DNA of 63,573 nucleotides, from NCBI GenBank assembly GCA_905215325.1, contig CAJMPP010000009.1, forward strand, positions 1 to 63,573, in the 5' to 3' direction. The notes under the pieces were generated by a model. It was not told where the DNA came from and did no database searches. It worked only from the letters and a program-made list of their open reading frames with translations. Numbering within the stretch: position 1 is the first letter of the stretch; the number at the start of each line of letters is the position of its first letter. The translations under genes and the position numbers were made by a program. This document shows, piece by piece, positions 45,842 to 54,593 of the stretch. Source of the DNA: an uncultured bacterium (GTDB lineage Bacteria > Actinomycetota > Coriobacteriia > Coriobacteriales > Eggerthellaceae).

Positions 45842-46684
45842 CTACTTCGCGCTGTTCCTCGCATACACGAACCAGTAGGCCAAACCGACCAGGACGCCGC
45901 CGATGATGTTGCCCACCGTTGCAGCGGACAGGTTGTACAGGATGGCCGTCACATCGAGCGCGCCGGCGTTGACGACCGCCGCGCCGAACCCGGCGGACTT
46001 CATGAGCAGACCCGTGGGCAGGAAGAACATGTTCGCCACGCAGTGCTCGAAGCCGGCTGCCACGAAGAAGCTGATGGGGAGCATGATGCCGAGGACCTTG
46101 TCCACCATGGTACGCGCGGAGAAGCCGATCCACACCGCCAGGCACACCATGACGTTGCACATGATGCCCTTGGCCATGAGCACGAGCCAATCAGGGGTGA
46201 CCTTGCCGACGGCCACCGACACCATGGCATCGCCCACGGCGCCGCCGTTCATCGCGCCGACGCCGCACCAATAGATGAGCGCCACCACGATAAGGGAGCC
46301 GACCAGGTTGCCCACCCACACAATGACCCAGTTGCGCACCAAGCCGCCAAGCTTGATCTTCTTAGAAGCGAGGCCCGTCACCATGAGCATGTTGCCGGTG
46401 AACAGCTCGGCGCCGCAGCACAGCACGAGCACTAGGCCCAAGCTGAAGCAGATGCCGCCGACCATGCGCTGAGCGGCGAACGGCACCGATGAATCGCCCA
46501 GGAACACCAGGAAATACGTTGCGCCGAACGCGATGAACGCGCCAGCGAGCATCGCCAGCACGAAGCACTTCGCGCCTGCCATGCCGGCCTTGCCCACGGC
46601 CAGCGTCTCGGCCTTCGCCTCGATCTCGGCGGGGCCGAGCGCATCAGGTCGTAGCGCCTTCACATCCGATTGGTCCATTGCCAT
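45842..46684 (-). CDS. focA: Formate/nitrite transporter family channel
   Basis: A 280-residue pentameric-channel family protein with six membrane segments: AGAFIAFGATYF, the pore motif GAELFTGNML, NWVIVWVGNLVG, CNVMVCLAVWIGFSARTMVDK and GFEHCVANMFFLP. It may carry formate, nitrite or hydrosulfide; formate is suggested by the adjacent Sec genes, since formate dehydrogenases are the commonest Sec enzymes, but none is in the window. HSe-/HS- transport by this family is another thought. The ATG at 46684 follows GGGGAGG; the open frame upstream is not coding. Divergent from selA. Confidence 0.88.
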   Translation of the reverse strand: MAMDQSDVKALRPDALGPAEIEAKAETLAVGKAGMAGAKCFVLAMLAGAFIAFGATYFLVFLGDSSVPFAAQRMVGGICFSLGLVLVLCCGAELFTGNMLMVTGLASKKIKLGGLVRNWVIVWVGNLVGSLIVVALIYWCGVGAMNGGAVGDAMVSVAVGKVTPDWLVLMAKGIMCNVMVCLAVWIGFSARTMVDKVLGIMLPISFFVAAGFEHCVANMFFLPTGLLMKSAGFGAAVVNAGALDVTAILYNLSAATVGNIIGGVLVGLAYWFVYARNSAK

Positions 46685-46860
46685 GAAAACCTCCCCTGTT
46701 CGCGTTTTTTCGTCATTTGGAAAAACACGGTAATTCTTGCATGGCCACGCGCATGAAACGTCCTCATTGACGCGAACGGCGCGAATTGACCCGCCCGCGA
46801 TAGCATTTGCCGGACATTTGGCGCACTCGCCGCCTTGCCCCGAGCCGTTGCGAGCCTGCC

Positions 46861-46869
46861 TGTTATATT
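46861..46869 (+). promoter_or_regulatory. Extended -10 promoter element of selA-selB
   Basis: TGTTATATT, an extended -10 hexamer, 67 bases before the selA ATG. No clear -35 at normal spacing. Confidence 0.5.
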
Positions 46870-46886
46870 GAATCACGGAAAACCCG

Positions 46887-46910
46887 CGCCGCCCTGCATG
46901 CAGGGCGGCG
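46887..46910 (+). promoter_or_regulatory. Perfect 24-bp palindrome in the selA leader
   Basis: CGCCGCCCTGCA and its exact complement with no spacer, 26 bases before the selA ATG and inside the predicted 5' leader. In RNA it forms a 10-bp GC-rich hairpin with a 4-base GCAU loop. In E. coli a SECIS-like element in the selAB leader binds SelB and limits expression, so this is a candidate for similar feedback; it could also be an operator. Confidence 0.55.
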
Positions 46911-46936
46911 TTGCACGCAACAGGGAAAGAGGATCC

Positions 46937-48400
46937 ATGCCCGAACCACGTACCGATCTGTTACGCGCATTGCCCCAGGTCGAAGAGCTGATGCAAGCCG
47001 CTCCCATGAAGGCGCTCGAGACCATCGTCCCCCGTTCCATGCTCGTCGACCGCGCCCGTGCGGCGGTAGACGGGCAGCGTCAGCTCATTTTGACGGGAGC
47101 GCTGGATGCGGTCGACGTCGAGGCCATCTTGACCGATGCCGTCAACGGCGCGCTGGCAACCCTGCGCCCGAGCCTCAGGCGCGTCATCAACGCAACCGGC
47201 GTGGTCATCCACACCAACCTCGGCCGCAGCGTGCTTGCCGAGCCCGCCGTGCAAGCAGTGGTGGAGGCCGCGCGGGGCTACTCCACGCTCGAATACAGCA
47301 TCGAGAACATGGCGCGCGGCAGCCGCCACGACCATGTGGAGCACCTCATCTGCGCTCTCACCGGCGCTGAGGCCGCCATCGTCGTGAACAACAACGCGGC
47401 GGCCGTCATGATGGTGCTCGCCGAGTTCGCCGCCGGCCATGAGGCCATCGTCAGCCGAGGCGAGCTCGTCGAGATCGGCGGCAGCTTCCGCGTGCCCGAC
47501 ATCATGGCCCAATCGAACGCCCGCATGGTAGAGGTAGGAGCCACGAACAAGACGCACGCCTTCGACTACGAGCGAGCCATCACCCCCGATACGGCCATGC
47601 TGCTCAAGGTGCATCCCTCCAACTACCGCATGATCGGCTTCACCGAAAGCGTCTCGAAGACCGACCTTCGCCGCATAGCCGACGCGGAGAACGCCCGACG
47701 CGCCGCCGCAGGCGCCGCCTCCCCCGAGCTGCTCGTCTACGAGGACCAGGGCTCGGGCGCCTTCATGCACCTGGACGTGTTCGGCGAATACGCCGAGCCC
47801 ACGGTGCGCGAATCGCTTGCCGAAGGATGCGACCTGGTCAGCTTCTCGGGCGATAAGCTGCTCGGCGGCCCTCAGGCCGGCATCGTGGTAGGCCGCAAGG
47901 ACTACATCGACCGCCTGAAGAAGCATCCGCTGGCCCGCGCGCTGCGCCTGGACAAGATGACGCTCGCCGCCCTTGAGGCCACGCTGCGCCTGTATCTGGA
48001 CCCCGAGGACGCGCTTCGCCGCATCCCTACCCTGCGCATGCTCACCGAGGATGCCGAAACGGTGCGCCAACGCGCCGAAGCGCTGATGGAGGCTCTGGCC
48101 GAACGCGTGACGCCCGAGCAGGCGCACCTGGAGATCGTGGAGGAAACGGGACGCGCGGGCGGAGGTTCGCTTCCCATGTGCGACATCCCCACGTTCTGCG
48201 TGCGCATGCGCTTCGAGGCCGGCGACGCGCAAAGCTGCGAGGAGCACCTGCAGCGCAACCGCGACGTGCCCGTGATCGGGCGCATCAAGCGCGAATGCGT
48301 GCTGTTCGATGCGCGTACCATCACCGAAGAGGATATCCTCGAGATCGCCTGCGCCGTGGCCAGCTATTTTGCAACCATCGAAGGGCGAAAGGAGTCATAG
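46937..48400 (+). CDS. selA: L-seryl-tRNA(Sec) selenium transferase
   Basis: PLP enzyme that converts Ser-tRNA-Sec to Sec-tRNA-Sec with selenophosphate. The 487-residue product has NATGVVIHTNLGRS, the STLEYSIENMARGSRHDH tRNA/PLP region and Schiff-base Lys307 in FSGDKLLGGPQAG. The C-terminal domain ends at IACAVASYF. The ATG at 46937 follows GAAAGAGGA. It is followed by selB six bases downstream, the standard selA-selB pair. Confidence 0.96.
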   Translation: MPEPRTDLLRALPQVEELMQAAPMKALETIVPRSMLVDRARAAVDGQRQLILTGALDAVDVEAILTDAVNGALATLRPSLRRVINATGVVIHTNLGRSVLAEPAVQAVVEAARGYSTLEYSIENMARGSRHDHVEHLICALTGAEAAIVVNNNAAAVMMVLAEFAAGHEAIVSRGELVEIGGSFRVPDIMAQSNARMVEVGATNKTHAFDYERAITPDTAMLLKVHPSNYRMIGFTESVSKTDLRRIADAENARRAAAGAASPELLVYEDQGSGAFMHLDVFGEYAEPTVRESLAEGCDLVSFSGDKLLGGPQAGIVVGRKDYIDRLKKHPLARALRLDKMTLAALEATLRLYLDPEDALRRIPTLRMLTEDAETVRQRAEALMEALAERVTPEQAHLEIVEETGRAGGGSLPMCDIPTFCVRMRFEAGDAQSCEEHLQRNRDVPVIGRIKRECVLFDARTITEEDILEIACAVASYFATIEGRKES

Positions 48401-48406
48401 CGCGCC

Positions 48407-50341
48407 ATGGCAACCGAATCGAAACGAGACCTGGTGCTCGGAACCGCCGGCCATATCGACCACGGCAAATCCACCTTGGTCCAGGCGCTCACCGGCACCG
48501 ACCCGGACAGGTTAAGCGAGGAGAAGCAACGTGGCATCACCATCGAGCTCGGATTCGCCCAGCTTGAGTTGCCCGACGGAAGCGCCATGGGCGTGGTCGA
48601 TGTGCCGGGCCACGAGCGCTTCGTGCGCCAGATGATCGCCGGCTCCACCGGCATCGACGTGGCGCTGCTGTGCATCGCCGCCGATGACGGCATCATGCCG
48701 CAAACCGAAGAGCATCTGGCGGTGCTGCAGCTTCTGGCCGTGCCGACCTGCGTGGTGGCGCTGACGAAATGCGACCTGGTGGACGAGGAATGGGCGCTGT
48801 TCATGGAAGACGAGGTGCGCACCCGCCTGGCCGGCACGCCATACGCCCAGGCCGCAATCGTTCCCGTTTCCGCCCGAACCGGACAGGGCCTGGACGAGCT
48901 GCGGGAAGCCATACAGCTTGCCGCCCGTGCCACCGCCGGTCGCGCCGAGCAGGAGGCGATGCGCCTGCCTGTGGACCGCAGCTTCACCATCAAAGGAGCG
49001 GGAACCGTTGTCACGGGCACGCTCTGGAGCGGCATCGCGCATGTCGGCGACGAGGTGGAGGTGCTGCCCTCGGGCCTGCGCACACGCATCCGCGGCATCC
49101 AGGTGCATGGGCAAACGGTCGAGCAGGCCTTGTCAGGGCACCGCACCGCGCTGAACCTGAACGCCGTGACCACCGACGACGTGCGACCGGGCAGCTTCAT
49201 CTGCTTGCCCGATGCCGTCACGCCCACCGACCACTTCGACGCCGACGTCACCTACCTGGGCCTGCCCGACCAGGAAAAGCCGCTGGAAACCGGCTGCCGC
49301 GTGCATGTTGCCCACGGCACCACGGAATGCATCGGGCGTGTGCTGCTCATGGACGGCGTGAAAAGCATCTCCCGTGGTCAAACGGCTGCAGCACAGATCC
49401 GTACGGAGTGCGACCTACCGGTTGTATACGGTGACCGATTTGTCATCCGCTCATACTCCCCCGTGCACGTGATCGGCGGCGGCGTGGTGCTGCGAGCCCA
49501 CCCGAAGCGCACCACCACGGTAAGCGATGCAGACCGTGCGCTGCTCGACGCGCTGCGCACAGGCGATGGCGCGAAGGCGGTGCAAACCGCCTTCGATGCG
49601 GCCGAGTTCCCTGTGACGCCCGCCGATATCGCCCATGCAACCGGGCTTCCCCTTGCGCAAACCGCAGGTGAGCTTGAAGCGCTCGCCGAGCGCGACGCCG
49701 CAGAGAAGCTGCCCGGAGCCGCGCTCGCAAACGTCCGGTTCGCAACCAAACGCATGCTGCAAAAGCTTTCGGGGGCGATCGAGAACGCGCTGCTCCGCTT
49801 CCATAGCGCAAACCCTGCCGCAACAGGCATGTCGAAAGAGGCGCTGCGCCAAGCCTGCATGCCCCGCTGCGCCCCCGACGCATTCGATGCGGTGCTTGCA
49901 CGCGCATGTGCGGAAGGCAAAGCCGTCGCCGATGGGGGCATGGTAAGCCACCCGCAAGCCGGCGCCGGCGCCCGGAAGCTGGAGGAAGGCAACGCCGAAA
50001 AGCTGGCCGAGCTGCTAGCTGCGGCTGGCCCGAAACCGCCTACGGTTGCCGACCTGCTCAAGCAAGCAGACCTTGCGCAGAAGCAGGGCTACAAAGCGCT
50101 CGGGCTGCTGGAGAAGCAAGGTCGTGCCGTCAAAGCCAGCGAGGAGTTCTATTTCGACGCCGCCGCGCTTACCGTCCTCGAGAAGTCCGTACGAGCTGCA
50201 TTGGCCAACGGCCCCGCTTCCGCTGCCGACCTCAAAGACGCCATGGGCCTGAGCCGCAAGCACGCCATCCCCGTGCTCGAGCACTTCGACGATACCGGCG
50301 TCACGCGCCGCGTCGGCGACGCGCGCGAGTTGGCAAGCTAG
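48407..50341 (+). CDS. selB: Selenocysteine-specific elongation factor SelB
   Basis: GTPase that brings Sec-tRNA to UGA when bound to a SECIS hairpin. The 644-residue product has G-domain motifs GHIDHGKS (15-22), DVPGHERF and LTKCDLVDEE. EF-Tu-like domains II and III follow (about 180-345), then winged-helix repeats (about 385-644) that bind SECIS RNA. The Glu/Arg-rich spacing is normal for SelB and no domain is missing. Located directly below selA and upstream of convergent selC. Confidence 0.96.
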   Translation: MATESKRDLVLGTAGHIDHGKSTLVQALTGTDPDRLSEEKQRGITIELGFAQLELPDGSAMGVVDVPGHERFVRQMIAGSTGIDVALLCIAADDGIMPQTEEHLAVLQLLAVPTCVVALTKCDLVDEEWALFMEDEVRTRLAGTPYAQAAIVPVSARTGQGLDELREAIQLAARATAGRAEQEAMRLPVDRSFTIKGAGTVVTGTLWSGIAHVGDEVEVLPSGLRTRIRGIQVHGQTVEQALSGHRTALNLNAVTTDDVRPGSFICLPDAVTPTDHFDADVTYLGLPDQEKPLETGCRVHVAHGTTECIGRVLLMDGVKSISRGQTAAAQIRTECDLPVVYGDRFVIRSYSPVHVIGGGVVLRAHPKRTTTVSDADRALLDALRTGDGAKAVQTAFDAAEFPVTPADIAHATGLPLAQTAGELEALAERDAAEKLPGAALANVRFATKRMLQKLSGAIENALLRFHSANPAATGMSKEALRQACMPRCAPDAFDAVLARACAEGKAVADGGMVSHPQAGAGARKLEEGNAEKLAELLAAAGPKPPTVADLLKQADLAQKQGYKALGLLEKQGRAVKASEEFYFDAAALTVLEKSVRAALANGPASAADLKDAMGLSRKHAIPVLEHFDDTGVTRRVGDARELAS

Positions 50342-50380
50342 CCGGAAACACCCTATCAGGGTTGCAACAAACCGATTCAG

Positions 50381-50469
50381 ATGCCCACCACCGAATGCGA
50401 GCAACGTTCAAACGCACGGTGGGCATACGTGAGACGCCTCCCTTCCACTCTGTATGGAAGGGAGGCGTC
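50381..50469. other. Hairpins downstream of selB
   Basis: Two inverted repeats: ATGCCCACC/GGTGGGCAT (50381-50389 and 50418-50426), and a perfect 15-bp stem GACGCCTCCCTTCCA at 50433-50469 with a 7-base loop. The second is strong but has only TCGCTTTC after it on the plus strand, so it probably ends selAB transcription facing selC. Confidence 0.55.
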
Positions 50470-50545
50470 GTCGCTTTCAGGGCGAACGGATAACGGACCG
50501 TCCACCCGATTGCCGGCGATGCTCCGCAGGTAAAAACAACTTACG

Positions 50546-50568
50546 AAAAGGAGCCCCGAAAGGCTCCT
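50546..50568 (-). terminator. Intrinsic terminator of selC
   Basis: On the minus strand a 7-bp stem AGGAGCC with GGCTCCT, followed by TTTTCG. It lies just below the tRNA 3' end. Confidence 0.75.
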
Positions 50569-50582
50569 GTTTGCGTCTTATA

Positions 50583-50679
50583 TGGCGGAGACGCGTGCGA
50601 ATCGAACACACCCGAGACGTTCTGCGCGCCTCACAACGGCTTTGAAGGCCGCGGGGCCCACCAGGACCCATCCATCTCC
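50583..50679 (-). tRNA. selC: tRNA-Sec (anticodon TCA)
   Basis: A 97-base tRNA read on the minus strand, starting GGAGATGG and ending TCTCCGCCA with the CCA encoded. The anticodon loop is CTTCAAA with anticodon TCA (50643-50645), and the T-loop is TTCGATT. A long variable arm (about 20 bases) and an extended acceptor stem are typical of selenocysteine tRNA. Seven acceptor pairs form cleanly (one G-U) and the eighth is G-G. It lies on the strand opposite selB, downstream of it, completing the Sec machinery in the island. Confidence 0.95.
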
Positions 50680-50782
50680 ACGTGATTTCATCATGTATTG
50701 TACCCGAACCGTAATCTGATGCGGCCCCATTCGATAAACGGCGCGTTATTTCCAAAAAATGGTTGGATAACAGTAGCAAATA

Positions 50783-52261
50783 CTAGGATTCACGCAGAAA
50801 CAGGATACCTATCAGCGTGAGCACGACGAAGGCGACACCCGCCATGCCCGCTGCCGCGACCACCCGTTGCTTGAGCGAAGGCCGCTCAAACAACGGAAAC
50901 AGCTTCTCGATCGGCCGAGTGTCGACGAGCAACGGGATCGGACAGTCCATGACCAGCCACACGCACACATACGATACCGCGCAAGCGACCGCAGGCAAAC
51001 GAGCCATGTCCCCTTGCGGGTTCATGCCGGAGGCAACGCACGCGAAGGACATGACCGCGCCCCAGGCGGCCAGCAGGATATCCCACGCCACGCCAACGCC
51101 CAAAGGCAAGCGGTGCGCGATGCCGGACCAAAACTCCCACAGCCATCGAAGGGCGACTTTTGCGCCATGCGCAAAAGCCTCGGATCTTCCCCGCTTTTTG
51201 GCATCACGCAACGTTGATGCACCAGGCACTGCAGACGACAAAGCCGGCTCTGCCGCACCAGGCGTGACGCCGGCGAGATCAGAATCAGCGGCATGCCCAA
51301 CGCTGCCGGGCCGTAAAGCGCCATCCATTCGGAGACCAGGCTGGAATCCGGGATCTTGCGCACAACCTGCTTCGGAAGCCGAATCGCCACGCCAAATATC
51401 GCCAGCGCCCCGCGCACAACCCGTATCAGCAGCGAGAGACCCCTTTCGAAAATCGACGGGGCACCCGACCGCGTACATGAACGCCGCGCGCATCGCTCCC
51501 ACCGACCCGAACCGATCGGCAGGGTCGAACGCCGTCGCCTGGGCCACCACATCGCGCACCGATTGGGGAACCCTATGCGCACGCAGGCGATCTTGAACCG
51601 TTGAGGGAACGGGTGTCTCTTCGCACAACAGATAGAACAGCAACATACCCAACGCATATATATCGCTGCGCACATCGGTCTGGCCATAACCAAACTGCTC
51701 GGGCGGCGCATACGCGCGCGTGCCGAAATGGCTTGTGTCGCACACGGCATCCTTGTCAAAAGTGCGGGCGATGCCAAGGTCTATCACCAAGACCGTATCA
51801 CCCTCCACCATGAAGTTCGACGGCTTGATATCGCGATGGATAAGCGGCGGATCGAAGCGGCTATGCAATTCGGAGATGGCGTCGCATATGCCTGGGAACA
51901 ACCGCTTGGCCGCATCAAGGGACGGGCCTGTTTCGTACACCTCATCAGCGAGCGTGCGCCCGGGCACGAACTCCATCACCACCGCATCCTGCTCCCCTAA
52001 CGAATAGCAGTCGATGATGCGCGGCAGGTGCAGGAACCGCTTGCCCCGACGCTGGGCCGACAGAACGCGCCCGTACGCGCCGCCCAACCCCGATTCAGCC
52101 TCGAACACCTTGCGCACGTAGGGACCCTGCTCGGCGCCGTTAGCCCCGACGAAGAACACGCGCTCCGTGCGCTCGAGGCGACCTTCCCTCAAAACCGCAT
52201 CGACACGATAGCATTCATCGCGTGCAAGGCTTTCAAGATGTTGTTGCAGGGATTCTTTCAT
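50783..52261 (-). CDS. Membrane-anchored Ser/Thr protein kinase
   Basis: A 492-residue Hanks-type kinase. The kinase domain (about 20-265) contains HRDIKPSNF, the DFG equivalent DLG in VIDLGIARTF, and YAPPEQ in place of APE. The glycine loop is atypical. It is followed by a Gly/Ala-rich linker and a C-terminal hydrophobic region with about four membrane segments (about 370-492). There are no PASTA repeats. This form, with the kinase cytoplasmic and a polytopic tail, is seen in anaerobic Firmicutes and Coriobacteriia next to HTH genes. Substrate unknown. The ATG at 52261 has a weak ribosome site. Confidence 0.88.
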   Translation of the reverse strand: MKESLQQHLESLARDECYRVDAVLREGRLERTERVFFVGANGAEQGPYVRKVFEAESGLGGAYGRVLSAQRRGKRFLHLPRIIDCYSLGEQDAVVMEFVPGRTLADEVYETGPSLDAAKRLFPGICDAISELHSRFDPPLIHRDIKPSNFMVEGDTVLVIDLGIARTFDKDAVCDTSHFGTRAYAPPEQFGYGQTDVRSDIYALGMLLFYLLCEETPVPSTVQDRLRAHRVPQSVRDVVAQATAFDPADRFGSVGAMRAAFMYAVGCPVDFRKGSLAADTGCARGAGDIWRGDSASEAGCAQDPGFQPGLRMDGALRPGSVGHAADSDLAGVTPGAAEPALSSAVPGASTLRDAKKRGRSEAFAHGAKVALRWLWEFWSGIAHRLPLGVGVAWDILLAAWGAVMSFACVASGMNPQGDMARLPAVACAVSYVCVWLVMDCPIPLLVDTRPIEKLFPLFERPSLKQRVVAAAGMAGVAFVVLTLIGILFLRES

Positions 52262-52348
52262 AACGATGATGGTAGCAGATACGCAAGCTCGCAAACGCCC
52301 GCAAGGCGCGAACAGGATCGGAATGGCGAGCCCTCCTGACGCCGTCGG

Positions 52349-52759
52349 CTACTCGGTGATGGTGTCCTCATGGAAGGCGTATAGCTGCTCATCGACGGTT
52401 TGCAGCGTTTCGCCATGATCGATGCAGAAGATGATGATGGCATCGCGGCGGTTCTTGCAATACAGCTCGTTGCAGCCGCCCGCCCGCAACAGGCGGTTCG
52501 TCTCGCGCAGCGACAGCTTCATGGCGAAGGCCAGCTGCAGCAGCTTGTTGCGCGAAGGGTTGCGCTGGCCGACGAAGATCTGATACCCGAACGTGGGGTT
52601 GATGCCCGCCTGGCGCACTACCTCGGGACGTCTCAGGCCGCGCTCATCGAGCAGCTGCTGAAGATAATCGGGCAGGCTGCGGCACGCAAGCTTGTGTTTG
52701 CTGGCGAACGCGGCAGGGTCAGGCGAATCGAGCAGCTCGTTGAGCAGGTCCTCTGTCAT
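52349..52759 (-). CDS. XRE-like helix-turn-helix protein, kinase neighbour
   Basis: A 136-residue protein. An N-terminal part (MTEDLLNELLDSPDPAAFA) precedes an HTH region with LPDYLQQLLDERGL, EVVRQAGINPTFGYQIFVGQ and NPSRNKLLQLAFAM. The C-terminus contains two or three Cys and an acidic end. This arrangement recurs beside Ser/Thr kinase genes in anaerobes, so it may be the transcriptional output or substrate of that kinase. The ATG at 52759 is preferred; an upstream in-frame ATG at 52819 would add a Lys/Arg-rich 20-residue extension and has no ribosome site either. Confidence 0.75.
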   Translation of the reverse strand: MTEDLLNELLDSPDPAAFASKHKLACRSLPDYLQQLLDERGLRRPEVVRQAGINPTFGYQIFVGQRNPSRNKLLQLAFAMKLSLRETNRLLRAGGCNELYCKNRRDAIIIFCIDHGETLQTVDEQLYAFHEDTITE

Positions 52760-52894
52760 GGGTTCTTTCACTCGCCGCTTCCTTCTGCGCTTCGCCGGTT
52801 TTCGTTTCCTGGATTCCATAGTAGCAAAGAGAACGCCATCGGATACGGGGGGGCGCAGCCGACCGCATCCGATGGGCGCAGAGCTTCACGATCC

Positions 52895-53644
52895 CTAGAC
52901 GATATTCCAAGAAACGTCCGAGCCACGGCCGATGAAGGCGTTTTCGTACAGCACCTTCACCACGTCGCCTTCGAAGTACAGATTACCGGACACCGTGCCA
53001 CCGGCTGCAAGGGTGCCGGAATGAAGCTCGTTCTCCCCATCGGTGTAAAACGCTTGCGAGCGCTGGGCGCCCTGAGCATCTTCCGCCTTCCAATCGTAAG
53101 GATTGAACGACGCCTGGCTGTTGCCGTTGTTCTGATAAGTCACGCTCACCTGAGTGATCGGCGTTCCGTCATAATTCTGCAGCCCGGTAACCACGCCGTC
53201 GACCGTGAGCATAAGGCCGTTCTTCAGCGTGATGGAGTTGCCAGCCGCCGCGGCCTGGCTGCTCTCGGCCGCGTCGTCGGACGCAGGTGCGGTGGTCGCA
53301 GGCTGATCGGTTGCAGGCTGCTGCGACGGCGTGGTGCCAGAAAAGGCATCGTCGATAGCAGAGCTGTACATGCTTTGCGTGGCCAGCACCACGGCGAACG
53401 CGATGACGTTCATCACCACGCCGGCGATGGACAGGCCCTTGCCCGACTTCCTCCCCCTCACGCACGCGATCGCGCCGATGAGCGCGAGCACGAAGCCGAT
53501 TGCGGCGAGCAAAGCCGAGAAATTGTTGATGATGGGCAGAAACGAGGTCGCCAAAGCGATGATTCCCAGAACGAAGCCGGCGATCCCCAGCCCCGATTTC
53601 GACGGCTGCGGCGCCGGCGCGGCTTGCACGGTGTTGGTTTCCAT
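52895..53644 (-). CDS. DUF4190/DUF4352-like membrane protein
   Basis: A 249-residue protein: short N-terminus with Ala/Pro, two membrane segments with Gly/Ala-rich packing (about 19-60), and then a third near 70-92 like DUF4190. A Thr/Pro/Gln linker leads to an extracytoplasmic beta-sandwich region (about 135-249) with NSITLKNGLMLTVDGV and VSVTYQNNGN, the DUF4352-like pattern. Function unknown; it could be a surface sensor or a part of the kinase module on the same strand. The ATG at 53644 follows AAAGGGA; an ATG two codons upstream is possible. Confidence 0.75.
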   Translation of the reverse strand: METNTVQAAPAPQPSKSGLGIAGFVLGIIALATSFLPIINNFSALLAAIGFVLALIGAIACVRGRKSGKGLSIAGVVMNVIAFAVVLATQSMYSSAIDDAFSGTTPSQQPATDQPATTAPASDDAAESSQAAAAGNSITLKNGLMLTVDGVVTGLQNYDGTPITQVSVTYQNNGNSQASFNPYDWKAEDAQGAQRSQAFYTDGENELHSGTLAAGGTVSGNLYFEGDVVKVLYENAFIGRGSDVSWNIV

Positions 53645-53743
53645 GAGCATTCCCTTTCCCTAAACGATGCACTGACGTGCCGAAACGATATAAATGCTAG
53701 GGAAAGGGCCTTACGATTTCATTAGCTCGCGGCTACGATTCTG

Positions 53744-53881
53744 AAACCTTTTCGGCGAAATGCAAGGGCGGCCGCGTACGAACGGGACGAAACCTTCTCA
53801 GCAAAAAAGGATGGCGGCCACATGCGAACGGGACAAAACCTTCTCTGCGAAAAGGAGCAGCTGCCGCACGTGAAAACAACG
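53744..53881 (+). repeat. 46-bp degenerate tandem repeat, three units
   Basis: Units start at 53744, 53790 and 53836, each opening AAACCTT(T/C)TC and (in the first two) ending GAACGGGAC. Units 1 and 2 agree at 34 of 46 positions and units 2 and 3 at about 30 of 46, all with exact 46-base spacing. It lies in a 400-base gene-free gap (53645-54047) above the terminator of the 2-oxoacid oxidoreductase operon. No spacers of CRISPR type and no coding sense. Confidence 0.75.
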
Positions 53882-53917
53882 AAACCCACCGGTCACCAAC
53901 GGTTACCGGTGGGTTTC
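53875..53917 (-). terminator. Terminator of the 2-oxoacid:ferredoxin oxidoreductase operon
   Basis: Perfect 13-bp stem (GAAACCCACCGGT) with an 11-base loop. On the minus strand it is followed by GTTGTTTTCAC. Confidence 0.65.
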
Positions 53918-54047
53918 GATTATGTTTGCAAGACCCGGGCTATCGTGCGGCTTCGAACCATCAAGCGCGAATCGCGCCTGCACGCCCGACCCACGACACC
54001 AACCACGAGCCGCGCCCGTATGCGCAGCTCGCAGGGCAAAACGCGGA

Positions 54048-54593
54048 TCAAGCCCCGATGCCCAGCTCCAAGGCGCGCAGGTTGCCCGCCAGCTTGTCCT
54101 TCTTACGCGCCGGGACCACGGCGGCCACAGCCGCGCGGATGGTCTCCTCGCTGCAGAAACGGGTTTCCGCGAACAGCTTGCCCACCAAGATGACGTTGGC
54201 CAGGCCTTTCAAACCCGCCTCCTCGGCGAGGGCCGTGGCGGGAACGGCGCACACCGTGACGCCGGGCATATCCGGGATGCACGGCACGAGCGTGCTGTCG
54301 ACGATCACCAAGCCGCCGGGCTGCACGCTGTGCTCGAACTTATCCAGCGACGGCTGGTTCATGACCACGAGCACGTCGGGGTTGAGCACGAGCGGGCTGC
54401 CGATAGGGTCATCGGAGATGCACACGCTGCAGTTGGCGGTGCCGCCGCGCATCTCGGGCCCGTAGCTGGGAAGCCAGGAAAGCTCGCGGTCCTCAAGCAA
54501 GCCGGCGTTGGCGATGATCTTGCCGGCGAACAGGATACCCTGGCCGCCGAACCCGGCGAGCACGGCCTGCATGCAACGTTTCGGTTCGCTCAT
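54048..54593 (-). CDS. 2-oxoacid:ferredoxin oxidoreductase, gamma subunit
   Basis: The 181-residue product has the CoA-subunit signature AVLAGFGGQGILFAGKIIA (residues 10-28) and YGPEMRGGTANCSV. With the beta, alpha and delta genes it forms a four-subunit enzyme that oxidatively decarboxylates a 2-oxoacid to an acyl-CoA with reduction of ferredoxin. Substrate cannot be decided by eye; 2-oxoisovalerate (VOR) or 2-oxoglutarate (KOR) are the nearest look-alikes. The start overlaps the beta stop by 4 bases. Confidence 0.92.
   Translation of the reverse strand: MSEPKRCMQAVLAGFGGQGILFAGKIIANAGLLEDRELSWLPSYGPEMRGGTANCSVCISDDPIGSPLVLNPDVLVVMNQPSLDKFEHSVQPGGLVIVDSTLVPCIPDMPGVTVCAVPATALAEEAGLKGLANVILVGKLFAETRFCSEETIRAAVAAVVPARKKDKLAGNLRALELGIGA

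Noticed and set aside
45361..45864. A 167-codon frame taken as one complete gene
   Set aside because: Only the last 75 or so codons resemble a protein family; the upstream part is Arg-rich noise that includes the focA terminator.
45842..46876. A longer FocA starting at 46876
   Set aside because: The added 64 residues are hydrophilic and unlike the family, while the ATG at 46684 has a strong GGGGAGG site.
53744..53881. CRISPR array
   Set aside because: Repeats are contiguous and degenerate with no unique spacers and no cas genes.
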